Positions 63,311-64,000 of a DNA stretch of 64,000 nt are shown here, in pieces. The DNA lies in NCBI RefSeq assembly GCF_000317145.1, contig NC_019697.1:3320385-3384384 (forward strand), written 5' to 3'. Position numbers and translations under genes: made by a program. Each line of letters starts with the position of its first letter. Position 1 is the stretch's first letter. Source of the DNA: Chamaesiphon minutus PCC 6605 (GTDB lineage Bacteria; Cyanobacteriota; Cyanobacteriia; Cyanobacteriales; Chamaesiphonaceae). The notes under the pieces were generated by a model, which saw only the letters and a list, made by a program, of their open reading frames with translations, made no database searches and was not told where the DNA came from.

Positions 63311-64000
63311 TTATTGCGCGCCCTTATAATGTGTCAGTATATCTCTAGGTGCGATTTGACGATCGACCTTAATACCCATAAAGAATACACAACTAGCTGA
63401 ATCAACATTGTATGTTTCGGGAATTAAACGATCGAAGTACTGCAACCAAAAGAATCCCAGTTTGATAACTTTACCAAGTTGTTTAGATCTAAACAAACCG
63501 CGAAAGAAATTATCGATCGCCCATAATAATTGGGTACCAGCACCTGCAACAACTCCCGATTTTATCATTTCAAAGTTTTTGAATAAGTAGCGATGTCCGC
63601 TTTCTGTATATCTAGTAAAATCGTAAGCACCCTCATGAACGTGTTGTAGAAAAGGTGTTTCTGCATAGACGATGCCACCATCTTTTAAAACGCGATACAT
63701 TTCTGAAACTACCAGATTTGGTTCGAGAACGTGTTCTAAGACTGCTTGAATGATGACAGCATCAAAACTACAATCTGGTAATGGAATATTGTGTCCATCG
63801 GCGACGAATTGAACGTGTGGTGAGGCATAGACATCGAAAGAAACGATCGCTATGCGCGGATCTTTATAAAAATCATACATCACCTCACCAACTGTCCCAC
63901 CGCCGACAATCAGCACCCGTGGATTGGGATGTGCCATTAATAGTAAATCTACAAGTTGATTGATATTTTCGTGCGATGCTGGTTGAATCGGATTTACTAA
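63311..64000 (-). CDS. Class I SAM methyltransferase, partial at window end
   Basis: The visible part has 230 residues and is still open at 64000, so the true start lies beyond. An ATG at 63937 is internal, because the preceding frame (NPIQPASHENINQLVDLL) reads as protein. RVLIVGGGTVG is motif I; DGHNIPLPDCSFDAVIIQAVLEHV and YRVLKDGGIVYAETPFLQHVHEG follow. It resembles the methyltransferases of polysaccharide or lipid modification clusters. The substrate is not known. Confidence 0.85.
   Translation of the reverse strand, partial: LVNPIQPASHENINQLVDLLLMAHPNPRVLIVGGGTVGEVMYDFYKDPRIAIVSFDVYASPHVQFVADGHNIPLPDCSFDAVIIQAVLEHVLEPNLVVSEMYRVLKDGGIVYAETPFLQHVHEGAYDFTRYTESGHRYLFKNFEMIKSGVVAGAGTQLLWAIDNFFRGLFRSKQLGKVIKLGFFWLQYFDRLIPETYNVDSASCVFFMGIKVDRQIAPRDILTHYKGAQ

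Overview
This window is chromosomal DNA of a cyanobacterium. The evidence is the dense scatter of CGATCG and of the HIP1 octamer GCGATCGC, a 29-codon petN gene, a cyanobacterial-type rubisco activase, a desA-type acyl-lipid desaturase, a LabA-like NYN protein, CofG, and arrays of heptameric short tandem repeats (STRR) between genes. The genus cannot be fixed from this stretch; a HIP1-rich unicellular or simple filamentous beta-cyanobacterium (for example Chamaesiphon-like) is only a guess.

Layout. 1-3.6 kb: a degenerate Gly/Tyr-rich fragment, two small exported proteins (one built of 24-residue tandem repeats), a sterol-desaturase-family hydroxylase and a NYN-domain protein. 3.9-11.7 kb: housekeeping genes leuA, cofG, rca, pyrH-frr, a GIY-YIG protein, a [2Fe-2S] ferredoxin and a trypsin-like protease. 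11.9-16 kb: a TPR gene split by an IS1182/IS5-like element (CTAG duplication) that is itself split by an IS982-family element (TTAGTA duplication). 16-20 kb: rpsD, dusA, a GFA-family gene and a second, uninterrupted copy of the first IS. 20.4-24.6 kb: a pentapeptide-repeat gene broken by a 199-bp MITE with a 9-bp target duplication, a secreted protease-TPR protein and small unknown genes. 24.6-27 kb: a type II restriction-modification operon without a single CGATCG, probably imported. 27-43 kb: an LpxB-like protein, uppP, an orphan ParA, petN, a MoxR-LRV pair, moaE, tRNA-Ser, obgE, desA, fasciclin, arfB, an ABCD-type ABC transporter, a CobE/CbiG domain and rsmI. 43.3-47.3 kb: an accessory stretch with a decayed metalloprotease/PKD gene, a pentapeptide gene antisense to its 5' end, and a REP-palindrome family around a RAYT transposase. 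47-64 kb: an LL-DAP aminotransferase-like enzyme, a CPBP protease, a DrrA/DrrB-type ABC exporter with a small suffix protein, a phosphoribulokinase-like paralogue, a very large TamB-like protein, a methyltransferase-HIT fusion and a methyltransferase running off the window.

Functional links are mostly local: pyrH-frr overlap; LRV and MoxR genes are 19 nt apart; the methyltransferase and endonuclease genes overlap by 8 nt; the exporter ATPase, suffix protein and permease form one operon. The most informative features are the reconstructable insertion histories, the transposase that appears to need both a -1 frameshift and a stop codon supplied by its CTAG target, and the REP/RAYT locus. I did not find a clearly new multi-gene defence or metabolic system; the MoxR-LRV pair and the unknown small gene ahead of the restriction-modification operon are the nearest candidates.
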